From: JAZLDV01 sp045614925
Lineage (GTDB): Bacteria; Bacillota_I; Bacilli_A; Erysipelotrichales; Coprobacillaceae
DNA length: 40,598 nt
Assembly: GCA_045614925.1 (NCBI GenBank)
Contig: JAZLDV010000088.1
Coordinates: 1-40,598, forward strand
Direction of reading: 5' to 3'
Part shown: in pieces, positions 1 through 8,056 of the stretch
Position numbering within the stretch: the first letter of the stretch is position 1
How the letters are laid out: each line of letters opens with the position of its first letter
The notes under the pieces: model-generated
Told to the model about the DNA's origin: nothing
What the model saw: only the letters and a program-made list of their open reading frames with translations
Databases searched by the model: none
Made by a program: the position numbers and the translations under genes

Positions 1-244
1 TGAAATGAAAACTGGATGGATTCAAGACGGAGGAAAATGGTACTACATGAATAGCCATATGATGACTGGATGGCAAAAAGTAAACGGTACATGGTATTAT
101 TTAAATAATGCAATGGTAACTGGATGGTTAAAAGTTGGAGAAATCTGGTACTACTTCACAGATAACGGTGCAATGGTAACAGGAACTCATACTATTGACG
201 GAAAAGTTCAAAAATTCTCATCAACAGGTGCTTGGTTAGGATAA
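1..244 (+). CDS. C-terminal part of a GW-repeat cell-wall-binding protein (5' end outside window)
   Basis: The reading frame is already open at the window edge, so this is the tail of a longer protein. The visible 80 residues hold about three tandem units of the form TGWQKVNGTWYYLN, the aromatic/glycine pattern of choline-binding-type (CW_binding) repeats. They end in a half-repeat closing with GAWLG. Such repeats hold secreted proteins non-covalently on the cell wall. The next gene ends in the same module, down to the VTG-xxTIDGKV-KF and GAWLG residues, so the two are paralogues or share a mobile C-terminal module. The catalytic or adhesive N-terminal part cannot be seen. A terminator follows directly. 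Confidence 0.85.
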   Translation, partial: EMKTGWIQDGGKWYYMNSHMMTGWQKVNGTWYYLNNAMVTGWLKVGEIWYYFTDNGAMVTGTHTIDGKVQKFSSTGAWLG

Positions 245-260
245 AAAAAATAATTTTTTA

Positions 261-295
261 AACTGTGAAAGTTCTTTGCTTTCACAGTTTTTTTT
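261..295 (+). terminator. Rho-independent terminator
   Basis: An 11-bp stem (aactgtgaaag / ctttcacagtt) with a 7-nt loop is followed by a run of eight T. It ends the first surface-protein gene. Confidence 0.9.
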
Positions 296-344
296 GTTAC
301 GATATTTGTATAGGATATTGATTATATAGAGGAGGATATAGAGT

Positions 345-2549
345 ATGAAAAAATCAATAATAAATAAAATTGCAATATTACTATGTTTTGTTTTCGCTAT
401 TATTTTTTCTTTTAATGCGAATGAAAATGTAGTTTATGCAAAAGAACAAGGAGTCCATCATAATATTCAATGGACTTATGAAGATGGAGTTTTAACTTTA
501 TCGGGAGAAGGGGATATGGTTGAAGGTAACACTTATGTTAAATATCCTTGGTATGTAATGAGAAGTGAAATTACAAAAGTCGTAATTGAAGAAGGTATTA
601 CAAGTGTAGGGATGCACTCATTTTCAGGATATAAATCTTTAAAAGAAGTTGTTTTCCCTGAATCTTTAGAAAAATTAGGAGATTATGCATTTTATAACTG
701 TACACAGTTAAATAAGTTTGAATTACCACAATCTCTTAAACATATTGGATGGTATGTATTTTCATATTGTGACAAAATCATCAGTGTTGATTTACCAGAT
801 CAATTAAATCATATTGGAAATTATGCTTTTACTGGATGTTCAGGTTTAACAGAAATTGATATTCCTGAAACTGTAGAATATGTAGGTTATGGATGTTTCT
901 CTAAATGTAAAGGATTAAAAGAAGTGACTTTACCTGATACTTTAAAATCTACAGGATTCTCTACATTCTTAGATTGTACAGGATTAGAAAAAATCACTCT
1001 TCCTGAAGGAATTGAAAGAATTGAAGATAATGTATTTGAAGGATGTACAAGCTTAACTCAAGTTAATTTACCAGAAAGCTTAGAGTATATTGGGCATTAT
1101 GCTTTTAAAGATTGTTCATCATTACCAACTATAGATTTACCAGAAAATATTAAATATTTAGGAAATGGTGTTTTCTCTAGATGTTTATCATTTACAGAAA
1201 TTAAATTACCAGAAAAATTAGAATATTTAGGAAGTTTTGCATTCTTCCATTGTGAAGATATCACAAGAATGGATATTCCTCAATCAATCAAACAAATTAA
1301 TGAGTATGCATTCTTCTATTGTACAGGAATGAGAGAAGTAACTTTACCTGATAATCTTGAAAAAATTGGATATCAATCATTCTATAATTGTAACAAATTA
1401 AAAGAAATTAATATTCCTGATACTGTTAAAGCTATTGATGAACAAGCATTTGAAGAATGTAAATCATTAAAAATTTTAGTTTTACCAAAAAATTTAACAC
1501 ATTTAGGAAAAAGTGCTTTTGCTTTCTGTGATGGTTTAAAAGAAGTTATCTTTACATCTGATTTAACTGATATCGATTGGAAATGTTTTGGATGGAGTAT
1601 TAATATTGAAAAATTAACAGTTCCTATGAGTTCTATTCATTTAGTTGATTATTTTAGAGAAAGTAATGTTAAAGAAATTAATATTACTAAAGGAAGTTAT
1701 ACAAATTTAAAATCTTTAACTGTTAGTGATACAAGAAGATTACAAAACTATAAAAATACATTAAAAGTAATTAATTTTGATAAAGATGTATGCATTAATG
1801 TAATTGATGCTAAAACATTTAAATCTTTAACTAATTTAGAAAAAGTTGTATTACCTGAGTCTGTGATTAAAATTAGTAAATCAGCATTTGAAGATTGTAA
1901 TGCATTAAATGAAATTTTTGTTAAAGATGATGCAGTAAAATGTGATAAAAAATCATTTGTTAACTGTCCAAATCTAACAAACTTATATGATTATGATCAT
2001 AATATTATTGAAATCGCTGAAAAAGTTGAATACTTAAATGGATGGCAAAAAGAAGGTAGTGACTGGTATTACTACATTGAAGATATTAAACAAACAGGAT
2101 GGCAAAAAGATGCAGGTAAATGGTATTATTTAGATGCTGATGGAGCTATGTTAACTGGTTGGCAAAATATTGATGGTCAATGGTACTATTTAAATTCTGC
2201 TATGCAAACAGGATGGCAAAAAATTGATGGTAAGTGGTATTACTTAGATTCAGCAATGAAAACTGGATGGCAAAAAATTGATGGTAAGTGGTATTACTTA
2301 GATTCTGCTATGTTAACTGGATGGCAAAAAATTGATGGTAAATGGTATTACTTAAATTCTGCTATGCAAACTGGATGGCAAAAAATCAATGGTACATGGT
2401 ATTATTTAAATTCTGCTATGCAAACTGGATGGCAAAAAGTTAATGGAACTTGGTATTATTTCAATGATAATGGTGCAATGGTAACAGGTAATGTCACTAT
2501 TGACGGAAAAGTTGAAAAATTTGCTGCTAACGGTGCTTGGTTAGGATAA
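345..2549 (+). CDS. Secreted BspA-like leucine-rich-repeat protein with GW-repeat wall-binding tail
   Basis: A 734-residue surface protein with a GGAGGA ribosome-binding site before the ATG. A signal peptide (KK near the N terminus, hydrophobic stretch, likely cut after VYA at residue 32) precedes roughly 16 repeats of about 23 residues (about 80-480). These follow the LRR_5/BspA pattern, e.g. LPxxLxxIGxxAFxxCxxL, with a Cys at the same point of almost every repeat. Residues 565-734 carry about eight GWQKIDGKWYYL-type repeats and a terminal GAWLG, the same end as the neighbour upstream. BspA-type proteins often bind host proteins or other bacteria; here that role is inferred. There is no LPxTG signal, so attachment should be through the GW repeats. 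It forms its own transcription unit between two terminators. Confidence 0.88.
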   Translation: MKKSIINKIAILLCFVFAIIFSFNANENVVYAKEQGVHHNIQWTYEDGVLTLSGEGDMVEGNTYVKYPWYVMRSEITKVVIEEGITSVGMHSFSGYKSLKEVVFPESLEKLGDYAFYNCTQLNKFELPQSLKHIGWYVFSYCDKIISVDLPDQLNHIGNYAFTGCSGLTEIDIPETVEYVGYGCFSKCKGLKEVTLPDTLKSTGFSTFLDCTGLEKITLPEGIERIEDNVFEGCTSLTQVNLPESLEYIGHYAFKDCSSLPTIDLPENIKYLGNGVFSRCLSFTEIKLPEKLEYLGSFAFFHCEDITRMDIPQSIKQINEYAFFYCTGMREVTLPDNLEKIGYQSFYNCNKLKEINIPDTVKAIDEQAFEECKSLKILVLPKNLTHLGKSAFAFCDGLKEVIFTSDLTDIDWKCFGWSINIEKLTVPMSSIHLVDYFRESNVKEINITKGSYTNLKSLTVSDTRRLQNYKNTLKVINFDKDVCINVIDAKTFKSLTNLEKVVLPESVIKISKSAFEDCNALNEIFVKDDAVKCDKKSFVNCPNLTNLYDYDHNIIEIAEKVEYLNGWQKEGSDWYYYIEDIKQTGWQKDAGKWYYLDADGAMLTGWQNIDGQWYYLNSAMQTGWQKIDGKWYYLDSAMKTGWQKIDGKWYYLDSAMLTGWQKIDGKWYYLNSAMQTGWQKINGTWYYLNSAMQTGWQKVNGTWYYFNDNGAMVTGNVTIDGKVEKFAANGAWLG
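2040..2476 (+). repeat. Tandem GW-repeat coding array, about 57-60 bp units
   Basis: Eight consecutive units begin with GGATGG or GGTTGG (Gly-Trp) and are nearly identical at DNA level in the last five. The same unit type occurs at 13-180 in the preceding gene. This is a likely site of slippage and of recombination between the two genes. Confidence 0.85.
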
Positions 2550-2556
2550 AACTTAT

Positions 2557-2587
2557 GACAGGATGTAAAAACATCCTGTCTTTTTTT
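2557..2587 (+). terminator. Rho-independent terminator
   Basis: A perfect 10-bp stem (gacaggatgt / acatcctgtc) with an AAAA loop and seven T follows the LRR gene. Confidence 0.93.
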
Positions 2588-2722
2588 ATACTCATATTAC
2601 ATATTAAATTAGCATAAAAGCATATAATTAAAATATATAAACCAATAATATGGATTACATTTAAGTTTTGTAAAAATAATTTTATTTAAAAAGATTAAAA
2701 TAGAATTGAAAGGATGGTTTAT

Positions 2723-3019
2723 ATGGGAAAGAAAACAAATGTAGCTGTATCTAGACAAAAGATATATGATAGCTTGATAAAGATAAGAGAAATATATGGT
2801 TCTTTTGATAATTTATGTGTATATGTTGGTTTTCTGCCAGTAAAAGGATTAACATTGAATGTGAATTTAAGTTATAAAGTAGATAGAAGATGGCTTATTA
2901 AGGAATCTATTGATATTAGTGAATATTTAAAAGATAAAGATCTTTTTGAGATGACTGAAGATATTGCTGAAGTATTGGAATGTTGGATAAAAGAAAATAA
3001 TTATTCTTTAGATAATTAA
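2723..3019 (+). CDS. Hypothetical small cytoplasmic protein
   Basis: A 98-residue protein I do not recognise. I chose the ATG at 2723 because the AAAGGATGG element upstream sits about 7 nt from it. The in-frame ATG at 2714 directly abuts the Shine-Dalgarno sequence and is unlikely. The protein has no membrane segment or signal peptide. It is mixed charged, with an N-terminal helix-like stretch (SRQKIYDSLIKIREIYG) and an acidic C-terminal half. It precedes an XRE regulator with a 99-bp gap and no visible terminator, so the two may be cotranscribed. Confidence 0.6.
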   Translation: MGKKTNVAVSRQKIYDSLIKIREIYGSFDNLCVYVGFLPVKGLTLNVNLSYKVDRRWLIKESIDISEYLKDKDLFEMTEDIAEVLECWIKENNYSLDN

Positions 3020-3118
3020 TATATGCTAGAATTTGTATAGATAGTTTATAATTCTCACTTTGTGTCATGTTATTTTATAGTGTTATAGATTATGATAAAG
3101 ATGGAAGGAGGGAGAAAT

Positions 3119-3997
3119 ATGGATCAAAAAAGGATTGGATTATTCTTAAAGGAGTTAAGAAAAGAAAAAGGACTTACACAAGAACAGCTTGCTGATATAT
3201 TTAATGTATCAAATAGAAGTGTTTCTAGATGGGAAAATGGAAAGAATATGCCTGATTTGAGTTTGCTTGTACAACTGGCAGATTTTTATGAAGTTGATAT
3301 TCGAGAAATTATTGATGGTGAAAGAAAAGATGAGTTATCAAAGAGTGATGTAAAAGAAACAATTACACATGTAAGTGAATATACTCAAATCAATGTAGAA
3401 CAAAAATTGAAAAAAAGACATCGATTATCTCTATTTGTAACTATTTGTTTAAGCGTTATATTATTAATAGTTTTAAACTCAAAAATGAATATTCAAAATC
3501 ATAATAGTGAAGAATATACGGCATATAAATATACAGTGGAAGATATAAAAAAAGAAATTATATCAGATCAAAATCTAAATGATGATATAAAGCTATCATT
3601 GATTGAAACAATTAATGATGATAAATATGATTATTGGATAATAAAGACAAAATGTGATGTAACTAATGAATATGTATGTTATCCTTATTTCTACGTTACT
3701 TCTTTAAAATCATCTTCTTCATCTTTACAATCAATAGAAACTATATTATGTGGAAATATAAATTTTGACAACAATGGGACAAAGAAATGTTTTACAGGGA
3801 ATCTATTTTATTATTTAGAAAATAATCATACTGTATTTTGGGATATAAATGGTGATTTTTCACATAATGGGACTACATCTGTTCAATTGGATAAATCAAG
3901 TTCATCAATAGGACAGATGTTATATTATAACTCATTGTACTATAATGAAAATGTTTATACATATACTCATAAGAGTGGAAAAATAATAATCAGATAA
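3119..3997 (+). CDS. XRE-family helix-turn-helix regulator with membrane anchor and extracytoplasmic domain
   Basis: The start at 3119 follows GGAGGGAGAAAT; a longer reading from 3092 lacks a good ribosome-binding site. Residues 6-65 are a classic HTH_3 domain (LKELRKEKGLTQEQLADIF, then SVSRWENGKNMPDL). A charged linker and one transmembrane helix (about 103-120) follow, then about 170 residues, probably outside the membrane, with no family I recognise, rich in Tyr, Asn and Ser. The topology suggests a DNA-binding protein that senses something at the membrane or outside. The target is unknown; its own promoter or the neighbouring small genes are plausible. A strong terminator follows. Confidence 0.82.
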   Translation: MDQKRIGLFLKELRKEKGLTQEQLADIFNVSNRSVSRWENGKNMPDLSLLVQLADFYEVDIREIIDGERKDELSKSDVKETITHVSEYTQINVEQKLKKRHRLSLFVTICLSVILLIVLNSKMNIQNHNSEEYTAYKYTVEDIKKEIISDQNLNDDIKLSLIETINDDKYDYWIIKTKCDVTNEYVCYPYFYVTSLKSSSSSLQSIETILCGNINFDNNGTKKCFTGNLFYYLENNHTVFWDINGDFSHNGTTSVQLDKSSSSIGQMLYYNSLYYNENVYTYTHKSGKIIIR

Positions 3998-4000
3998 ACG

Positions 4001-4041
4001 AATAATCTATTTCTACAATGAGTAGAAATAGATTATTTTTT
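4001..4041 (+). terminator. Rho-independent terminator
   Basis: A 16-bp perfect stem (aataatctatttctac and its complement) with a 5-nt loop and a T run. It isolates the XRE gene from the next unit. Confidence 0.93.
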
Positions 4042-4112
4042 GTATAAATGTTATTTATTGATTGCTTTTGTATACAATGTTACAATGGAATAAAGATAGG
4101 ATGGTGGATAGA

Positions 4113-4475
4113 ATGGCTAGTCAAAAAATAATCATGTATAGTGAAAAGAAGTATGAATTAGAAGAACTTAAGAATCTGATTAAGGAAGAAATTGTGAAGA
4201 TATTTCCTGATATAGAATTTAAACAAGATGCTTATCATGTGTTAGGTGAAGGAAAAGTTTTAATGATGATTTTTGAAAAATGGTATCTAAGAAATAGTAG
4301 TTATGCCAGTTTAGTTATCTTGATATCTGAATATAGTAATGTACATTGTGCAGATATTATTAGTACTGGAGGAAAAGAGAATTTCTTTTCTTTAGGGGCT
4401 GAAAGCAATTTTGCAAATATGGGAGTTGAAACTTTACAGAACTTAGGGTTCAAAGTAAGTACTAAAAAGAAATAA
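4113..4475 (+). CDS. Conserved hypothetical protein, possibly DUF6054-like
   Basis: A 120-residue soluble protein. I chose the ATG at 4113 (MASQKIIMYSEKKYELEEL) because GGATGGTGG lies just upstream and the residues before it look non-coding; 4101 is the alternative. The ordered central part (GEGKVLMMIFEKWYLRNSSYASLV, then a Gly-Gly turn and a C-terminal helix ending LQNLGFKV) resembles, from memory, the small DUF6054 family, whose function is unknown. It has no membrane segment. It lies 14 nt before the coiled-coil gene with no terminator between, so they are probably one operon. Confidence 0.6.
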   Translation: MASQKIIMYSEKKYELEELKNLIKEEIVKIFPDIEFKQDAYHVLGEGKVLMMIFEKWYLRNSSYASLVILISEYSNVHCADIISTGGKENFFSLGAESNFANMGVETLQNLGFKVSTKKK

Positions 4476-4489
4476 AGAGGTAAAATACC

Positions 4490-5395
4490 ATGTTGAATGA
4501 ATTATTAGTAAAAATCAAATCTAAAGAGTCTATACAAAATAAATTAAATGATCTTATTTTACATAAGAATGATTTAGAATCTAAAATAATAAAACAAAAA
4601 GAAATATTAAGAAAAGAAAATAATGATGTAGAAAAATTAGAATATGGGAAGTTATCTTCTTTCTTCTACGAATTAATAGGTTCAAAAGATAAAAAACTAT
4701 CTAAAGAAAAAGAAGAAGCCTATCAGGCTCAGTTAAAATATGATTCATTACAATCTCAATTGAATGCTTTGTTAAAAGATATTTCATATTATGAAAATAA
4801 ACTTAAAGAAATTAAAGAATGTGAAATCAAATATACACAATTATATGCATCTAAATTAGATGAGCTTAAAACAAATAATCCTAATTTATTAGAATTAGAA
4901 AATGATATGTTAAAAACTATATCCAATATAAAAGAATTAAATGAAGCAATTCATGCTGGTGAAATAGCTTTAGAGATATGTGATGATATTTTAAATAGTC
5001 TTAATAAAGCCAAAGGCTGGTCACAATATGATATGTTTGGTGGAGGGTTAATGAGTGATTTGATGAAATATGATCATTTAGACTATGCTCAAGAAGGTAT
5101 TAATGATCTGCAATCACAATTATCACGTTTTAAAACGGAATTATTAGATGTACATATTGATTATATAGGAAAAATAGAAATTGATAGTTTTTTAAAGTTT
5201 GGTGATTTCTGGTTTGATGGAATCTTTTCAGATTATGCAGTCTATGAACGTATTAAAAATTCTATAAATCAGATTCAAGCAACTTATGATAAAGTTGAGT
5301 ATATATTAAAACAGTTAAAACAATTACGTTTAAATGAAGAAAATAAAGAAAAACAATTAAAAGATAAAATTGATAAAATTATTTTAGAATCATAA
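4490..5395 (+). CDS. Coiled-coil protein of unknown function
   Basis: A 301-residue protein with AAAGAGGT before the start. Residues about 5-150 are almost continuous charged heptads (Leu/Ile with Lys/Glu) typical of a long coiled coil. A glycine-rich break follows (about 184-190, near MFGGGLMSDLMKYDHLDYA), then further helical segments, with a Lys/Glu-rich C terminus. No signal peptide, transmembrane helix or catalytic motif is visible. It is in an apparent operon with the small protein before it and perhaps the tiny membrane protein after it. I do not recognise the family. Confidence 0.65.
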   Translation: MLNELLVKIKSKESIQNKLNDLILHKNDLESKIIKQKEILRKENNDVEKLEYGKLSSFFYELIGSKDKKLSKEKEEAYQAQLKYDSLQSQLNALLKDISYYENKLKEIKECEIKYTQLYASKLDELKTNNPNLLELENDMLKTISNIKELNEAIHAGEIALEICDDILNSLNKAKGWSQYDMFGGGLMSDLMKYDHLDYAQEGINDLQSQLSRFKTELLDVHIDYIGKIEIDSFLKFGDFWFDGIFSDYAVYERIKNSINQIQATYDKVEYILKQLKQLRLNEENKEKQLKDKIDKIILES

Positions 5396-5443
5396 CTGAT
5401 TCTACTATTAAGTTTATCTTATATAGGAAAGTGAGATGATACA

Positions 5444-5602
5444 ATGGTAAAGAATAAATTATTTTTTGTTATGTTATGTGCTTTAGGTAGTGGATTAGTA
5501 GGTTTTTTCTCTAGTCAGTTATCTGAGGGTTATAGCGCTATATTATTTGGATTAGGTGTTGGATTAATGGTATATTCAATTATTAATTTACAAAAAAAAT
5601 AG
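5444..5602 (+). CDS. Small hydrophobic membrane protein (52 residues)
   Basis: A short ORF with an ATG preceded by AGGAAAGTGAG at about 8 nt. It encodes two probable membrane helices (about residues 5-23 and 31-47) rich in Gly, Leu and Phe, joined by a polar turn (SSQLSEGYS) and ending in Lys-Lys. It lies 48 nt after the coiled-coil gene and before a terminator, so it is probably the last gene of that unit. Function unknown; Lys at both ends of a hydrophobic hairpin is usual for small integral membrane proteins. Confidence 0.6.
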   Translation: MVKNKLFFVMLCALGSGLVGFFSSQLSEGYSAILFGLGVGLMVYSIINLQKK

Positions 5603-5611
5603 AGCTAAATA

Positions 5612-5661
5612 TTGATATCAAATATATATCAGATATCTTAAATGAATAGAACTTGATATCA
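5612..5661. repeat. Three GATATC-centred palindromes about 20 bp apart
   Basis: TTGATATCAA at 5612-5621, AGATATCT at 5631-5638 and TTGATATCA at 5653-5661 are spaced about 19-22 bp, close to two helical turns. They lie in the gap before the MFS gene and just ahead of a terminator hairpin. They could be a cooperative operator or chance in AT-rich DNA. Confidence 0.35.
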
Positions 5662-5665
5662 TTTT

Positions 5666-5692
5666 AACTGCTGAGTCATATCAGCAGTTTTT
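5666..5692 (+). terminator. Rho-independent terminator
   Basis: A 9-bp stem (aactgctga / tcagcagtt) with a 6-nt loop, followed by TTTTT. Confidence 0.8.
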
Positions 5693-5792
5693 AGTTTAAA
5701 AATATTAAACTGTTCTATACTTTTTTATGTGTTTTCGATATAATTTTTAAATACGATATTTTATTTTATAGTAAAAGAAAGAAGTTGATTTC

Positions 5793-6986
5793 ATGAAAAA
5801 GAACAAAATGCTGTATTTTTTTATCATATTATCATTATTTAATATTGCCGCTAGTTTTGTGCATCCAGTCACACCAACACTAATTGTTGAACGACAATTA
5901 GATAGTTCGGTATTTGGGACAGCACTTGCAGCTATGCAAACGACTATGTTTTTGTTTTCACCTTTTTGGGGAAAGTTATGTGATTATATTCCTACAAAAA
6001 AGATTATGTGTATATGCTGTATTGGCTATGCGATTGGGCAGATGATTTTTGGAATGGCTTATAATGAAGTTATGGTCTTTGCTGGAAGAATGTTTGCTGG
6101 AATTTTTACGGGAGGATGCTTTACAGCATTTTCTAATTATATTGTTAATACGAGTGATTTATCTAGTCGTAATACAAATCTAACAACAATGCTGACTATT
6201 CAGACTGTTGGTGGAGCGTTAGGCTATTTTATTGGTGGTTTTTTAGGATTGATTTCAGTAGAAACATCTTTTATAGCACAAGTTATTACATTATTATCGT
6301 GTGCTATTTTATTTTTAACTTTATGTTTAGATGATACTTTATTTAAAGAAAAACCATTAAAAGCATTAGTTCTAAAAGACTTTAATCCTTTTTATGCATT
6401 TATCAATGTAAAGGAATTTATGTCACCAACGCTTCTATTAATTTTTATTATTATAGCTATTTCTGGAATTGGATATAATTCCTACGAACAAAGTTTTAAC
6501 TACTTTATAAAAGATCAGTTTGCCTTGAATTCTGCCTATAATGGTATTATTAAAGTCATTATTGCAGCACTAACTATATTATTTAATGCAACGCTTTGTT
6601 TATATCTTCAAAAAAGAACTGATATAAACAAAACATTTCTTCCAATAATGATAATACTTGCAATGTTTAGTGCAAGTGCAATCTTTATTGAAAATCAGTT
6701 ATTGTTTATTTCTGTATATATTATTTATAATGGATTTAATGCTGTAAGAATTCCATTACTGCAGTCTCTTACTGCAACGAAAACAACACAAAAAAACAGC
6801 AATTCAATTATGGGATTTTATCAATCTATGAATTCATTAGGATCAATCTTTGGAGCTTTATTTGCTGGATTAATCTATTCTTTAAATCCTATATATCCTT
6901 TTGTATTTGCCTTTATTGCTTATGCTTTTACTTGTATAATAGGTTTTATTTATATTAATCACTACAACAAGCAAAAAGGGCAATAG
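5793..6986 (+). CDS. Major facilitator superfamily transporter
   Basis: A 397-residue integral membrane protein with about 12 hydrophobic helices, the usual MFS length. The loop between helices 2 and 3 carries an MFS motif A (GKLCDYIPTKK, residues 60-70), as in TetA-like drug:H+ antiporters. The Gly-rich stretch around 98-107 (GRMFAGIFTGG) fits helix 4. Substrate cannot be assigned; multidrug or antibiotic efflux is one option. The ribosome-binding site (AGAAAGAAG) is weak. It is a single gene between two terminators and beside an EamA transporter. Confidence 0.85.
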   Translation: MKKNKMLYFFIILSLFNIAASFVHPVTPTLIVERQLDSSVFGTALAAMQTTMFLFSPFWGKLCDYIPTKKIMCICCIGYAIGQMIFGMAYNEVMVFAGRMFAGIFTGGCFTAFSNYIVNTSDLSSRNTNLTTMLTIQTVGGALGYFIGGFLGLISVETSFIAQVITLLSCAILFLTLCLDDTLFKEKPLKALVLKDFNPFYAFINVKEFMSPTLLLIFIIIAISGIGYNSYEQSFNYFIKDQFALNSAYNGIIKVIIAALTILFNATLCLYLQKRTDINKTFLPIMIILAMFSASAIFIENQLLFISVYIIYNGFNAVRIPLLQSLTATKTTQKNSNSIMGFYQSMNSLGSIFGALFAGLIYSLNPIYPFVFAFIAYAFTCIIGFIYINHYNKQKGQ

Positions 6987-7016
6987 ACTTAAATATTATA
7001 AATACATATTAGACAC

Positions 7017-7056
7017 ATCCTATGATTAATGGTAAATTAATCATAGGATTTATTTT
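7017..7056 (+). terminator. Rho-independent terminator
   Basis: A 14-bp stem (atcctatgattaat / attaatcataggat) with a GGTAA loop and a T-rich tail. It ends just before the ribosome-binding site of the next gene. Confidence 0.85.
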
Positions 7057-7071
7057 AAGGAGGAATACATA

Positions 7072-7941
7072 GTGAAAAAGAATTATATTTATGCTTTTTT
7101 ATGTGTTTTGATATGGTCTACAATGGGATCTGTTTCTAAATTGGTTTTAGAAGATGTTCCTAGTTTTCAGACTTTAATGATTTCAAGTTTATTTGCTTTT
7201 TTATTTTTATTTGGAATGAATATAGTAAGAAGAAAAATAAAAATGGTATTAAAATATAATATTAAAGATTTGAGTATTATGGCAGGACTAGGATTTGTAG
7301 GAATATTTTTGTATACAGTCTTATATTATTATGGATTATCACAGTTAAGTTTTCAAATAGCATGTATATTGAATTATTTATGGCCTGTGATGATTGTATT
7401 GTTTTCTAGTCTTATATTAAAAGAAAGATTAACATGGATAAAAGTTGTAGCTATGTTATGTTCTTTTATTGGAATAGTTATATTATCAATAGGTAATGAG
7501 AGTTCTTCACAGACTCATACTGTATTAGGGATGATAAGCTGTATTGTTGCGGCGGCATGTTATGGATTGTTTTCTGTTTTAAATAAAAAATATGACTATG
7601 ATCAAAATATTTCTATGATGATTTTATGGTTTGTGAGTATGATATGTTCTTTTGTATCAGGGATAATGAGTGAAACTTGGGTGATGTTAAATGGTATGCA
7701 GTGGTTATCTTTGATATGGTTAGGTGTTTTTGTGAATGCAATTGCATATTTACTTTGGGCAATTGCTTTAAGTCATAGTGATAATACGGCTAAAATAGCT
7801 AATATGGCTTTTTTAACGCCATTTTTATCTTTGTTAGTATCTGTGGTGTTATTGAATGAAATGATTGAATTTAAAGCTATTGTTGCACTTATATTTATTG
7901 TTGGAGGTATTGTTATTCAAAATATATTAAGTCAATCATAA
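7072..7941 (+). CDS. EamA/DMT-family transporter
   Basis: 289 residues with about ten hydrophobic helices arranged as two EamA repeats (about 5-140 and 150-288), the standard size for drug/metabolite transporters. Typical features are the N-terminal CVLIWSTMGSVSK and the second-half start MISCIVAAACYGLFSVLNK. Translation begins at GTG (7072), placed by a strong AAGGAGGA 7 nt upstream. The likely role is export or uptake of a small metabolite; the substrate cannot be told. It is a single-gene unit ending in its own terminator. Confidence 0.87.
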   Translation: MKKNYIYAFLCVLIWSTMGSVSKLVLEDVPSFQTLMISSLFAFLFLFGMNIVRRKIKMVLKYNIKDLSIMAGLGFVGIFLYTVLYYYGLSQLSFQIACILNYLWPVMIVLFSSLILKERLTWIKVVAMLCSFIGIVILSIGNESSSQTHTVLGMISCIVAAACYGLFSVLNKKYDYDQNISMMILWFVSMICSFVSGIMSETWVMLNGMQWLSLIWLGVFVNAIAYLLWAIALSHSDNTAKIANMAFLTPFLSLLVSVVLLNEMIEFKAIVALIFIVGGIVIQNILSQS

Positions 7942-7972
7942 GTGTCAATGAGTAAAACAGTAAATAACGTTT

Positions 7973-7998
7973 AAAAAAGTCACAATGTGACTTTTTTC
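7973..7998 (+). terminator. Rho-independent terminator
   Basis: A-run, gtcac / gtgac stem with a tight loop, then T-run; A-T pairs extend the stem to 11 bp. Confidence 0.82.
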
Positions 7999-8056
7999 TT
8001 TTATCTAAATATACATATATTTGTCATATATTCATATGATGTAAAGAGGTGAAATC

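Noticed and set aside
2040..2476. Repeat array as a CRISPR locus
   Set aside because: Repeats are in frame and encode GW wall-binding units; there are no unique spacers and no cas genes.
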